A DNA stretch of 64,000 bases from Hymenopus coronatus (lineage: Eukaryota; Arthropoda; Insecta; Mantodea; Hymenopodidae), in assembly GCA_030762935.1 (NCBI GenBank), contig CM060887.1, forward strand, positions 10,036,501 to 10,100,500, given 5' to 3'. The translations under genes were made by a program, and so were the position numbers. Positions 1-10,512 of this stretch are shown piece after piece (within the stretch, counting starts at the first letter, position 1; each line of letters begins with the position of its first letter). Below the pieces are notes generated by a model. It had not been told where the DNA came from. It was given only the letters and a program-made list of their open reading frames with translations, and searched no databases.

Positions 1-479
1 GACAGGAGTTGACACGTTCCTGTTTGGGAAAAGAAATATATAAAAAATGATCAACTCCACGAAAAAAATGTACGTAACATAAATTGTGTGTTTTAACCTG
101 CTCTACATTTTATGCGTGATAAGTTTTTTCCGTATCTTACAGTTTAGCAGTTGTGCAAAATTCCGTAAAATTCATCCAGAATAAAGTAGTCCTCAGAGGC
201 TATTCCCAGAATATTCAAGATATATATTTTGTTTGCCATGTAAATAGCTTTAATATACCACAATTTAATCAAAATCGTTAGAGCCATTTTTTAGAGAATC
301 ATTTTTTTTTAAAAGTTTTCCATGTAAAGGGTAATTCGGGGTGGGGGGATTTTAATGAACATTTTCGTGTCGCATCTTTGGAAGATACTGAACTTAAATA
401 CCTAATTTGGTATTTAACGGAGTTTTCGTTTTTGAGCTGTCCACGACAGACACACAAATGGACCTTTTTCTAAAATATA
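1..479 (+). mobile_element. H element copy 1, truncated at both ends
   Basis: The body of the H family in plus orientation is already under way at base 1 (GAGTTGACA, then GATCAACTCCACGAAAAA near 49), with the G-rich tract near 340 and GTGTCGCAT at 367-375. It stops just after the CA-rich segment, before the 3' palindrome, where an inverted copy begins. The missing 5' part lies outside the window. Confidence 0.85.
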
Positions 480-1345
480 TATTTACTTTCTCTATACGTA
501 CTATGCACATAGTGTATAGAGAAGGTATTGCACTCCACCAAAAAATGCGATACCGAGATTTCACCGGAAATATATGTTTTAGGGTCCCCTGTATCCAAAA
601 AAAGTATTTTCAGAAAAAGGTCCGTGTGTGTGTGTGTCCGTGAACACGATAGCTCAAAAACGAAAAGTCGGTAAAATTCCAAACTTGGTATTTAAGTTAA
701 GTATCTTCCAGGGATGACACACGACGATTTTGAGAAAAATACCCAAACCCTTAACTACCCTTTACATGGAACTTTTGTCGAAAATTTTGATTTTCTCAAA
801 AATTGCTCTAACGATTTTGATACAAATTTCGTATATTAAAGATATTTACACGACAAATAAAATATATATCTTGAATATTCTGGAAATAGCCTCTGAAGAC
901 TACTTTATTCTGGATGAATTTTACGGAATTTTGCATAACTGCTAAACCGTAAGTGATGGACAAAAACTTACCACACAAAAAATGTAGTGTACCTTAAAAC
1001 ACACAATTTATCTTATATACATTTTTTTCGTGGAGTTGGTCTTTTTTGAGATATTCCTTGTTTTTTGGTTTCAGCTTTAAAAAGTATAGTTTTCTCATAC
1101 AGGAATTTAACAGTTCTAGTCCATAAAAACAAAGGAACTTCAGTCACATAGGATTCAGCTTTTGACTATCACTTTAACCTATGGTACTCCCTTATTTCGC
1201 TTCTACTTACAAGGAAGCAAGTAATGATAATATTTCTGCTAGTTTTTTCTAGAGTAGTATGAAGAAAATAGACGCATAAGATTTTTAACAATAATGTGTT
1301 ACAGAGATATAGAGAAAGTCATGTGAATGGAGCACCCAAAACATA
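480..1345 (-). mobile_element. H element copy 2, near full length
   Basis: It begins with TTTACTTTCTCTATACG and the palindrome at about 490-523. It runs through the complete body and ends with TAGAGAAAGT at 1310-1319 and CATGTGAATGG. It meets copy 1 tail to tail, the palindrome of copy 2 replacing the lost end of copy 1. Confidence 0.9.
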
Positions 1346-2045
1346 TTTTTGGTGAAATCACGTAATCGTTAGTGTAGAGATCATAATATCAATGTTGGTA
1401 CTGGTATAAATTTAAATGCTTCGGATTTTCCAAATTTCACAGAAGTATTACTTTAACACGAAGCAGACATACAAATAACTTTTTGGTTAGAACAGTATTC
1501 AGAGGAAGAAAACTGAATGAAACACATGAGATATTTTTCTGTAGTGTAAAATTCACAGGAGCAACGCTGTCCAGTTATAATTCTGCGAGACTAGCTACCA
1601 ATTTAATAAATGCAGTTAGGAAGCCACATTTACCCTAATAGGATTACCACATCAAACCAGTCTTAAGCTGAGAAGCAATAGCGAGTCCAAAATGGGCTCC
1701 ACATTTTTTGTTCATAATGCTGCTAAAGGGAGCATGAAACACGCGCAGTAATACCAACCCTGCTTTCCTCGTAAATCTTAATAACGAAAAGGTAATTCTA
1801 GTCCGATTATTATCAGCAGCTTTGTGTTACAGACAGCAAAAAAATTAACCTCTCTACCTCCTTTTATTAAAAATAAATTATGTGGGTTAATTATTTCCCC
1901 AGGAAATGGACTGTGAACTGCTAATCTTTATTTCAGCTTTGACGTTACGTGCTCGAGAATTAGTGTGGAATAAAAGCTCTGATGAGTTACGTGCACATCT
2001 GTCGTTTGTTAGTGGCTATACTAACTAGTCTTACGAAAGTTTATT
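1346..2045. other. Unassigned sequence, no recognisable gene
   Basis: About 700 bases of moderately AT-rich DNA. The first 30 bases weakly resemble the H 3' region (AAACATATTTTTGGTGAAATC near 1340). No open frame of useful length, tRNA-like box or tandem repeat was seen. Confidence 0.5.
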
Positions 2046-2175
2046 TCATTCTCTAGCACGTATGTACAATTACATAGTAGCTAGAAAAGCTGGGCATTGT
2101 ATTCCACCCAAAAAATTTGATGTGGATATTTCACCCGAAATATAACATTTGAGATCCCCTAATCCCAAAAGCGAA
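2046..2175 (-). mobile_element. H element copy 3, 3'-end fragment
   Basis: A decayed palindrome end (TTCTCTAGCACGTATGTAC) is followed by the typical GTATTCCACCCAAAAAATT..GATATTTCACCCGAAATAT block. It breaks off after about 130 bases. Confidence 0.7.
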
Positions 2176-2208
2176 CTATTTATAGACGTTCTCTAGCTAC
2201 TCTACAAA

Positions 2209-2361
2209 TTTTTTTTCGGGGTTTTCCCTTATCCTGAGAAGACGAATGTCGAGTGACTTTAAGCTCCATGGACCCCGAGATCATTTGAGTATCGTTTCAC
2301 AACTTTCATTCATCGTCCGATATGACCAACCAGGTTAAACGAAGTCAAACTACAAATAAAA
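2209..2361 (+). mobile_element. S2 SINE-like element, 5'-truncated
   Basis: The segment from TTTTTTTTCGGGGTTTTCCC through GATCATTTGAGTATCG, CATTCATCGTCCGATATGACC and an A-rich tail matches the 3' half of the longer copies at 8851, 15588 (reverse) and 56421. The tRNA-like head is missing. An H copy starts directly after its A-rich tail. Confidence 0.7.
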
Positions 2362-3374
2362 AAAAATTTGAGGCGTTACACTCACATGATTTTTTTCTCT
2401 AGCTACTCTACACACAAACTTCTTACAAAAGATAATTCTTCTTTCAACACCATGCTAATCGAGATAAACATTACCAGAATGTTATTACTTAGTTCCTTAT
2501 AAGTAGAATGGAACTAAGGGAATACACTAGGCTAAAGTGATAGTCAAATGTTTTCTAAATTGTCGTTATGCGATTGTCATTGCAAATCTTTGCTTGGCTA
2601 GGAATAGATTAAAGAAAAACGGACACTTCCGTCTGAGGAAAGTATAAGTACTTCACAATTGAAACTAATAACAAGGGATACCTGGAAAACGGTAAGCTCT
2701 GCGAAAAAAAACGAATGACACAACTTGTGTGTTTTAACATGATCTACATTTTTTGTATTGTAAGTTTTTGTCTATCTCTTACGGTTTGCTAATTATACCA
2801 AATTAAGCAAAAGCAATTCGAATAAACAAGTCTATAGAGGCTATTCCCAGAAAATTCAAGATATACATTTTATTTGTCAGGTAAATATCTTTAATATACG
2901 ATATTTTATTCAAAATCGTTACTCATTTTTGAGAAAATCAAACATTTTTAAAAAATGCAAATAAAAGGTAGTTGGGGGTGGGGGGATTTTCTTGAAAATG
3001 TTCGTGTCGCATACTTAAATACCAAGTTTGGTGTTATACACACATACGGATATTTTTCTAATTTTTTTTTTGCATTCAGGGGGTCTCAAAACATATATTT
3101 ACGGTGAAATCTTGGTATCGAATTTTTGGGTGCATTACAATAGCTTCTCACAGCAGGAGGTCCCACTTTCGATTCCCGGCTGGGGCGGGGAATTTTTCTT
3201 TAGCTAGAATTATTCCCTATCACCCACAGAAGTAAATATGTGAGAGTGAATGTGTGTGCGCTTGAGGAAAAAACATGATTTAAAAGGGGGTTGTAAAAAT
3301 GAAACAATAAAATAAAAAATGAACTTCTCTATACACTATGTACATAGTGCATATGGGGCTAGAGAAAGTAAAAA
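2362..3374 (+). mobile_element. H element copy 4, full length with nested SINE
   Basis: It starts with TTTGAGGCGTTACACTCACATG and ends with the palindrome and AGAGAAAGTAAAA at 3361-3374. An S3 SINE-like element at 3150-3323 interrupts it within the CTTCTC of the 3' palindrome. Removing the SINE and one CTTCTC restores a continuous H sequence. Confidence 0.9.
3150..3323 (+). mobile_element. S3 SINE-like element, 5'-truncated, in H copy 4
   Basis: A tRNA-type B box (CGATTCCCGGC) lies at the start, followed by TTTCTTTAGCTAGAATTATT and GTGAGAGTGAATGTGTGTG, as in the copy at 57794. CTTCTC is present at 3144-3149 and again at 3324-3329, consistent with a 6-bp target duplication. The A box is lost, so this is a 5'-truncated insertion. 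Confidence 0.8.
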
Positions 3375-3960
3375 GTAGATTTTTTGTGATTTTTTATGAA
3401 ATTTCATTCATACATAGAACAGGTAGTCCAAGGTATTGTCAACATAGCTGCTGGAAAATTCCGCTGTACTTCGCCGCTGAAACAAATGCTGCTCTTAGGG
3501 AATTTCTTCTCGGAGGTTATCGAGTGATATAATGTAGTCTTGCATTGTAACGAGAACCATTAAGGACTGCGACACGCTAAGATGTCGTCATTAGCGACGT
3601 TATTATGCCAATTTGTAAAGCAAATATCGCGTTACAGAGATGAAAATGTGGTACAATATTGCAGCAAGCGAAACGACCGCGTTTCTTAATAACCTCGCCA
3701 GAGAACGTATTTCGCTAAGAAACAGAGGATTAACTTTAACTCACGGCTCGTTTCCCAGCGGACAATTGTTTCATTTACAGTATAATTGTGCCCATTACGT
3801 CAAGGAAATGTATGATGGCGCTAGAAGCAAGCTTATACAACATAACCAAACCTTGCTCTGACGTCCTGAAATGATTGCTTCATGTTTTACGTCTTGTCAA
3901 GCGAACTTTCCTAATGCAATCCACACTGCATCTAGCTAAGAACCTTAAAGTACAGTACAG
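3375..3960. other. Unassigned sequence with a 73-codon open frame
   Basis: This moderately GC-richer stretch holds one open frame (3640-3861, plus, 73 codons) starting at ATG AAA ATG TGG. Its product matches no family I recognise and it has no visible promoter or splice context, so I do not call it a gene. The first 50 bases are similar to 62252-62300, which also lies directly after an H 3' end. Confidence 0.4.
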
Positions 3961-3969
3961 GTGTGCGCG

Positions 3970-4009
<40 letters not shown>

Positions 4010-4012
4010 CGA
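3961..4012. repeat. (CG)n/(CA)n alternating purine-pyrimidine tract
   Basis: An uninterrupted alternation begins GTGTGCGCGCGCGCGC and changes into about 12 CA dinucleotides, with one GCAC variant near the end. About 50 bp of strict purine-pyrimidine alternation, part of it CG, is the classic sequence type for Z-DNA. Confidence 0.9.
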
Positions 4013-4041
4013 ACATAATGTATTACATTGATTTAATTGCT

Positions 4042-4917
4042 TTTTACTTTCTCTAGCCCCATATGTACAATGTACATAGGGATAGAGAAGTATTGTATTC
4101 CACCAAAAAATTCGATACCCAGATTTCACCGGAAATACATGTCTTAGGACCCCCTGTATCCAAAAAAAGCATTTTCAGAAAAAGGTCCGTGTGTGTGTCC
4201 CAAAAACGAAAAGTAGCTAAAATGCCAAACTTGGCATTTAAGTTTAGTATCTTTCAGGGATGCGACACGAAGACTTTGAGAAAAATCCCCCCTCCCCAAA
4301 CTACCCTTTACATGGAACTTTTTTCGAAAATTTTGTTTTTCTTAAAAATAGCTCTAACGATTTTGATTAAAATATCATATATTAAAGATATTTACCTAAC
4401 AAATAAAATGTATATCTTGAATTTTCTGGGAATAGCTTCTGAAGAAGACCTGTTTATTATGGATGAATTTTGCTTAATTTGTCATAACTAGTAAACTGTA
4501 AGAGATAGACAAAAACTTACTATACAAAAAATGTAGGCCTTGTTAAAATACACAATTTACGTCATATACATTTTTCTCGTGGAGCTTACCGTTTTCGAGG
4601 TATTCATTGTTATTAGTTTCAGTTCTGAACTACTTATACTTTTCTCAGACGGGAGTGTCCGTTTTTCTTTTTTTCTACTCCTGGCCAAAAAAAGAAGCGA
4701 TTTGTAATGACAATCGCATAACGACAGTTTTTAAAACATTTGACTATTGGTTTACCCTAGTGTATTCCCATATTTTCTGCCTACTTATACGGAACTAAAT
4801 AATAAGAATATTGTGCTAATGAGTACCTCGATTAGCAAGGTGCAGAAAGAAGGAGAATCTTATGTATGAAGTTTGTAGAGCAGCTAGAGAAAGTCATGTG
4901 AGTGTAACATATCAGAT
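4042..4917 (-). mobile_element. H element copy 5, full length
   Basis: It begins TTTTTACTTTCTCTAGCCCC and has a palindrome at about 4048-4090 centred on two TGTAC motifs. It runs through a complete body to TAGAGAAAGT at 4885-4894 and CATGTGAGTG. The body is open for 142 codons on the plus strand (4063-4491). Confidence 0.9.
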
Positions 4918-5055
4918 TTTTTTTTCTCACACAAGCCGTGTATAGAACAGGAGTTGGATAGACGTGAAAAAAAACAATTAAATCAATACCAATTTACCAA
5001 AATAGTTGGTTATACTAAGGATCGTGGGACATAAGTACAGACAACATTGTAAGTC

Positions 5056-5911
5056 ACCTTTCGTGACCTGTACAATTACCATGCTTTAGTGCAGCGCATC
5101 CAGGACGTCCTCCACATTTTGCAACCTTCTGGGGTTAGTGTGGAACTTACATGAATCCCTGGTCACGGTGGCCTTCCCCAGGGAATGAACTTGTAGATTT
5201 GGCAGTCACAGAGCCCAGGGTTAATGTTACCATTGCAACTGCGGAAGATCTTAGAGCTGTTGTGCGGAAAGCTGTATTTTTGTGCTGGCATGCGGAGTGG
5301 TCGGCTCTCCGAAGTAACAAGCTTCGGGACGTGAAAGTTCTTCCTGTCACCTGGGCAACCTCCTCACGTCCTTCTCGCCGGGAGGAGGTGCAATTGGCTC
5401 GGTTACGAATTGGCCACTGTTTTTTACCCATTGTTTCCTTTTTAATAGTGATCCTGACCCGTCTGTCCGCTCTGTGGCGCAGCACTGATGGTAGCTCACG
5501 TGCTGGTAGAGTGTGCTGCTCTGGTATCTTTTCGCACCACTCTCCAGCTGCCAGCCTCCCTAGCGGAGGTCCTTGGCAATGACCCCACTGCTGTTGATAC
5601 AGTTTTTAAACTTTTATCTACAATAAACTTTACGTTCAGGATCTAGTTCTTTTTATAAGCTTTTAAAACATTTAGTCTTACTCGTTTTTTTTTATCAATT
5701 TTTACACTCCATTGTTTTAACTGGTTTTATGGATTTTATGACTTAAATGCTATTTCGTTTTTACAGTTTCTGTTAGATCTAATTTTAGCACGCTTTTTAC
5801 TATTTTAAAGCCTTTTTAGATCCCATCTCATGACCCGTTTAGTTTTCTAAGGGCGCTGATAACCCCAGTAGTTGAGCGCCCTTAAACCCCAAATCATCAT
5901 CATCATCATCA
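5056..5911 (+). mobile_element. 5'-truncated I/Jockey-like LINE insertion in S1
   Basis: A non-LTR retrotransposon 3' end keeps the RNase H C-terminus, the C-terminal domain, a 3' UTR with a stem-loop at 5849-5883 (AAGGGCGCT paired with AGCGCCCTT) and a (CAT)7 tail. TGTAAGTC flanks it at 5048-5055 and 5912-5919. The tail type and stem-loop are familiar from arthropod LINEs. The clade is inferred from the RNase H domain and cannot be fixed without a tree. Confidence 0.85.
5065..5646 (+). pseudogene. LINE RNase H / C-terminal region, frameshifted
   Basis: This is the tail of a non-LTR retrotransposon ORF2. Reading in three frames gives a YHALVQRIQDVLHIL helix from 5077, then IPGHGGLP, GNELVDLA (the conserved end of LINE RNase H domains), RREEVQLARLRIGH, THCFLFNSDPDPS, and HVLVECAALVS (the usual C-terminal H..L.EC motif). 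It stops at TAG 5644-5646. Frame changes near 5170, 5425 and 5485 show it is dead. The reverse transcriptase and endonuclease are absent because the insertion is 5'-truncated. Only the small ATG-started piece 5151-5582 is open in one frame. Confidence 0.8.
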
Positions 5912-6228
5912 TGTAAGTCGACATTGGGGTTGTCATCTAAAAATAATTTGAGATCACCTTGTGGTTTACCGGAAAACATGCGAGTCAGTTGAGAAATTCA
6001 ATGCTATGTCGGCATGTTGCAATGTTCGCTCAGTGGTAGAGCAACCGGCTAGAGACCGGGAGATCCGTGGTTCAAATCTCGACTATGGCATTGACTACCT
6101 ATCCAGCTCCTGTCCTACACACGCTTTGTTTGAAAAACAAATTAAATCAATACCAATTGACCATAACAGTTGGCTATGCTATGAATCCTGGAACTTAAAG
6201 TACTTACAACATTGTAAGTCGCCATCTC

Positions 6229-6262
6229 AAAGTACCTTCTGCATACATTATGTACATAGTAC
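6229..6262 (+). mobile_element. H element copy 6, palindrome remnant
   Basis: AGTACCTTCTGCATACATTA..TACATAGTACGTA matches the last 35 bases of a plus-oriented H element with several substitutions. It follows S1 directly. Confidence 0.55.
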
Positions 6263-6408
6263 GTAACAAGGAAGCAAAAAGGACTTGATCTAAACGAACT
6301 CCGGCCCTTAGCGGTTGAAAAGCGGTACGAGAGCAACTGCAGGATGATTTTGTGTTTCTTTTGGTGGAAAAACTTGGCTGCAGTTCATTGCAGTTACTCA
6401 CTTTTTAT

Positions 6409-6443
<35 letters not shown>

Positions 6444-6777
6444 CCAGCGGGCAGGTGACCGCGGAATGTTGTTGGGCCGAAGGTAGGCCTGCTTCTCGCA
6501 CAAACACGCTCGCTTCAAACGTATACCGACGCCTAATTTGATTCTCTGCTTTGATGTTGGAGCAGTAGCAGTGTGCTAAACCCAGATAGCGAGCGAGGGG
6601 ACTATATGATGAGATAAAACTCTGTCACAGGGGAATTTGTGTGAAGTGTCACGAGGGGTAGTGTCAGCAAAAACATATCACTTCATACCTTGTAGTTAAA
6701 AAAAGATACTCAAGCAATTCAAACCAGTTATGGACCACAAAAACATTTAAGTTAAACATGTTACATACTTTCCTATT
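6263..6777. other. Unassigned sequence with a poly(T) run
   Basis: An uninterrupted T run lies at 6414-6443. Either side is GC-richer DNA (for example GGTGACCGCGGAATG) without a recognisable coding signature. The poly(T) could be the reversed A-tail of an unrecognised retroposon, but no duplication or Pol III box was found around it. Confidence 0.4.
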
Positions 6778-7522
6778 TCAATTTTTCTCTACACGTACTA
6801 CGTGCATAGTGTACAGAAGAAGTATTTTATTCCATCCAAAAGTTCGATACCAGATTTCACCAGTAAAAACGTTTGAGGTCCCCTGAAAACAAACATTTTT
6901 TTAGAAAAAGGTCCATGTGTGAGCAGCATAGCTCAAACATGAAAAGTTGGTATTTAAGTTCGATATCTTTCAAGGATGCGATACGAAGATTTTGAAGAAA
7001 ATCCCCCCCACCCCAACTACCCTTTACATGGAACAATTTTGTCACCTTCCGTGGTGTAATGGCTACCATGCTGACTTCATATACCCAAGGCCGCGGGTTC
7101 AAACCCGGCGGAGGACGATGAACTTTTTCGGGTGTAAAAATCCTTAACATTGCTTCCTTCGGAAGGGAAGTAAAGCCGTTGGTCCCGTGTCGTAGATTTA
7201 CGGCACGTAAAAGAACCTCAAGCCTGATAGAGAGGCCTCTGAGCAAAATTAAGCGGTCTTTCATACTCAGTATAGAATGGAACGCTGAGAACCGCAGCAG
7301 TTAAAGAGCGTCCATAAATAATACGCCATTTACATTTATGGAACAATCTTCGAAAAATTTTGATTTTCTCAAAAACGGATAACGATCTTGATTAAAATAT
7401 CGTATATTAAATGAAGTACTGAATTTTCTGGGAATAGCCTCTTAAAATATTTTCATTCTGGATTCATTTTGTGGAATTTTGTATAACTAGTAAACCTAAG
7501 AGATGGACAAACTTACTACACA
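6778..7522 (-). mobile_element. H element copy 7, 5'-truncated, with nested S4
   Basis: It starts at the palindrome (TTCTCTACACGTACTACGTGC) and runs through GATGCGATACGAAG and the C-rich tract. An S4 element interrupts it at 7038-7337, then it resumes with CTTCGAAAAATTTTG. It ends abruptly at CTTACTACACAAA, where another minus-oriented copy begins mid-body. Confidence 0.85.
7038..7337 (+). mobile_element. S4 tRNA-derived SINE-like element with 10-bp duplication
   Basis: The A-box-like TGGTGTAATGGC and the B box GGTTCAAACCC sit in a tRNA-like head (CTTCCGTGG..CGGCGGAGGA). A body with CCTTCGGAAGGGAAGTAAAG, GTCGTAGATTTACGGCACG and AAAGAGCGTCCATAAATA follows. ATGGAACAAT at 7028-7037 recurs at 7338-7347, and removing the insert restores H copy 7. 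Related copies are at 28818 (reverse) and 34321. Confidence 0.9.
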
Positions 7523-8157
7523 AAGTTTGGTATCTTCCAAGGATGCAACATGAAGATTATCAAGGCAATCCCTCACCTCTAACTACCCATTACATGGGAA
7601 ACAAATCGAAAGCTTTCTCAAAAATCGCTCTAATGATTTTGATTAAAATCTCTTATATTTAAGATATTTACATGACAAATAAAATATATATCTTGAACTT
7701 GCTGGGAACAGCCTCTGAGGACTTCTTTATCGAGGATGAATTTTTCTAAATTTTCCATGACGGTTAAACCGTAAGAGATAGACAACTTAATATACAAAAA
7801 TGTAGATCTTATCAGATCACACAATTTATGTAATATACATTTTTTCGTGCAGATGTCTTTTCAAGATATTCCTTGTTATTGGTTTCAGTTCAAAAATACT
7901 TATACTTTTCTCATACAGGGACTTGCCAACTCTTGGCCACGCAAAGAAACGGATTTCAATCCCATAGCAACCACATTTTCAAACATTTGACTATCGGGTT
8001 ATCCTAGTGTATTCCCATATTTCCCTTCTAATTATGAGGAATTAAGTAATATGTATGCTTATGTTTATCTCGATTAGCATGAAGGATAGAAGAATAAGCT
8101 AATAACAATAATTAGTTACAGAAGTGAAGAGAAAATCATGTGAATGGAACTCGTCAC
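7523..8157 (-). mobile_element. H element copy 8, 3' third missing
   Basis: It begins inside the body at GTTTGGTATCTTCCAAGG, without palindrome or microsatellite. It continues to GAAAATCATGTGAATGGAAC at about 8130-8150 and is directly followed by the next copy in the same orientation. Confidence 0.85.
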
Positions 8158-9130
8158 ATTTTTACTTTCTCTAGACCCGTATGTACAACATGCACAGTGG
8201 ATAAAGAAGGTATTATATTCCAGACAAAAATTCGATACCAAATAAAAGTTTTCAGGTCCCCTGAGTACAAAAAAGAAAACAAAACAACAACAAAAAATTT
8301 AGGAAAATATCCACGCGCGCGCATAGCTCAAAAGGAAACTTCTTTTAAATACCAAACTTGATATTTAAGTTCAGAAAATTCCAAGGATGCAACTTACAGA
8401 TTATCAAGGCAATCCCCTCACCCCCGAATACATGGGAAAAATTTGAAAGTTTTCTCAAAAATCATTTTAATTATTTTGATTAATTTCTCCTATATTTAAG
8501 ATATTTCTAGGAATAGCCTCTGGAGACTTTCTGGATGATTTTTTCTGAATTTTCCATAACGGTTAAACCGTCAGAAGTAAGACAAAAACTTATATACAAA
8601 AAATGTAGATCTCGTTAAAAAACACAATTTATTTTTGTGGGTGGACTGTTTTTGGGATATTCTTCATGCTTTGCTTCAGTTCTAAAATACTTGACATTTG
8701 TTCATCCGGGAATATGTTAACCAATGACAATTCATAACATTCGATTTTAAGGACATAGCAACCAGCATTTGACCCTACAAGGAAGCAACTAATGAGAAAT
8801 TGTTTGCTAACTTCTAAACTCGATTAGTATGAAGTAGATGCAAGAATAAAGCCACCTGGGTGGCAGCTTGTCTGCCTCATGTTCAACAGGTCGCGGGTTC
8901 GAATCTCGCTAAGGAATAAGGTTTTATTTTCGAAGTTTTCTCTTTTCCTGAGAAGAGGAATGCCAAGTAACTATAAGCTCCGTGGACCCGAGATTATTTG
9001 GGCATCATTTCACACATTTCATTCATCGTCTGATATGATCAATTAGGTTAAATGCCAACAAGAAAAACAAAATATTAACAATAATTAGTTACCGAATCAT
9101 ACAGAAAGTCATGTGAGTGTGACGCATCAG
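8158..9130 (-). mobile_element. H element copy 9, full span with nested S2
   Basis: It begins TTTACTTTCTCTAGACCCG, carries a shortened CG/CA tract near 8315, and ends with AGAAAGTCATGTGAGTG at about 9100-9120. An S2 element interrupts it at 8851-9070 close to the GAATAA..AACAATAATTAG segment. Confidence 0.85.
8851..9070 (+). mobile_element. S2 tRNA-derived SINE-like element
   Basis: The head GCCACCTGGGTGGCAGC..GTCTGCCTCA with B box GGTTCGAATCTC is followed by a body (TTTTCCTGAGAAGAGGAATG, AAGCTCCGTGGACC, CATTCATCGTCTGATATGA) and an A-rich tail. It interrupts H copy 9. The flanking duplication is too degraded to define. Confidence 0.85.
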
Positions 9131-9680
9131 ATTTTTACTTTCTCTGTACGTACTATGTACATAGTATATAGAGAAGATATTGTATTCCACGAAAAATTTG
9201 AAACCGAGGTTTCACCAGAAATACAAGTTTTGGATGCTTCTGAATAAAAAATAAAGCATTTTTAGAAAAAAAGTTCCGTGTGTGTACTTATGTCTATAAA
9301 CACGATAACTCAAAAACGAAAAGTCCGTAAAATACCACGCTTGCTATTTAAGCTTAGTATCTTCTTCGGATGCGACACGAAGATTTTGAAAAAAAAAAAA
9401 ATCCCCCACCCCACACTACCCTTTATATGAAATAAATTTCGAAAATTTTCACTTTCCCAAAAATGCTCTAACTACTAACTACTATTTTGATTAAAATACC
9501 GTATATTAAAGATATTTTCATGGCAAATAAAATATTTATTTTGCATATTCTGGGCAAATCCTTTAAAGACAGATTTATTTGGGGCGAATTTTGCTGAATT
9601 TTGCGTAATTGGTAAACCGTAAGATAAACTTAGTACACGAACAATGTTTATCTCATTAAAACACACATTTATGTCAAACT
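9131..9680 (-). mobile_element. H element copy 10, 5'-truncated
   Basis: The palindrome at about 9140-9175 starts it. The body ends at CACATTTATGTCAAAC, roughly two thirds through the element, and the next minus-oriented copy follows at once. Confidence 0.85.
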
Positions 9681-10510
9681 TTTTATTTTCTCTATACGAA
9701 CTATATACATAGTGTATAGAGAAGGTATTGCACTCCAACAAAAAATTCGATACCGAGATTTCACCGGAAATATATGTTTTAGGGTCCCCTTTATCTAAAA
9801 AAAGCATTTTCAGAAAAAGGTCCATGTATATGTGTGTCCGTGTGTCTCGAAACACGATAACTCAAAAACGAAAAGTCGGTAAAATACCAAACTTGGTATT
9901 TAAGTTTGAGAAAAATCCCCCACCCCAAACTACCCTTTACATGGAATTTTTTTTGAATTTTTTTTATTTTCTAAAAAATTGCTCTAACAATTTTGATTAA
10001 AATATCGTATATTAAAGATACTTAGCGGACAAATAAAATGTATATTTTGAATTTTCTGGGAATAGCCTCTGAAGACTACTTTATTCTGATTGAATTTTCC
10101 TGAATTTTGTGTAACTGCTAAACCGTAAGAGATAGACAAAAACTTACCGTACAAAAAATGTAGAGCACATTAAAACACACAATTTTTGTTGTATACATTT
10201 TTTTCCTGGAGTTGATCGTTTTTGAGATATTCCTTGTTTTTATTTTCAGGGTCGAAAATCTTAACTTTTCTCATACAGCAATTTGTCAACTCCTGTCCAT
10301 ACAAACAAAGGAACTTCAGTCACATAGCAGTCAGCTTTTGACTATCGCTTTAACTCCCTTATTTCCCTTCTACTTACAAGGAAGAAAGTAATAAGACTAT
10401 TTCTGCTAATTTATCTAGATTAGCATGAAATAAATAGAAGCATAAGCTTTTTAAGACTAATTTGTTGCAGGGATATAGAGAAAGTCATGTGAATGGTACA
10501 CATCAGATTT
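9681..10510 (-). mobile_element. H element copy 11, near full length, B-type 5' end
   Basis: The palindrome is at about 9689-9722 and TAGAGAAAGT at 10476-10485. The 5' end reads GAATGGTACACATCAGA with GCAGGGATATAG, a variant shared with the copies at 11190, 20361, 40771 and 49592. A small deletion removes the segment around the GATGCGACACG motif. Confidence 0.9.
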
Positions 10511-10512
10511 TA

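Larger units (their letters stand above)
4918..6228 (+). mobile_element. S1 SINE-like element, interrupted by a LINE
   Basis: Left piece 4918-5055 opens with CACACAAGCCGTGTATAG, the inverted copy of the S1 3' end, then continues with AATTAAATCAATACC. Right piece 5912-6228 carries CTTGTGGTTTACCGG and the tRNA-like part at 6019-6089 (D-arm CGCTCAGTGGTAGAGC, B box GGTTCAAATCTC). It ends in CTTACAACATTGTAAGTCGCC. The two halves are separated by a retrotransposon with an 8-bp duplication. The tRNA part has mismatches in the T stem, so it is not a working tRNA gene. Confidence 0.75.

Noticed and set aside
5147..5485. 112-codon minus-strand frame over the LINE relic
   Set aside because: It is the complement of the recognisable RNase H coding sequence and shows no motif of its own.
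6414..6443. Poly(T) run as the tail of a processed pseudogene on the minus strand
   Set aside because: No coding sequence or flanking duplication could be found on either side.
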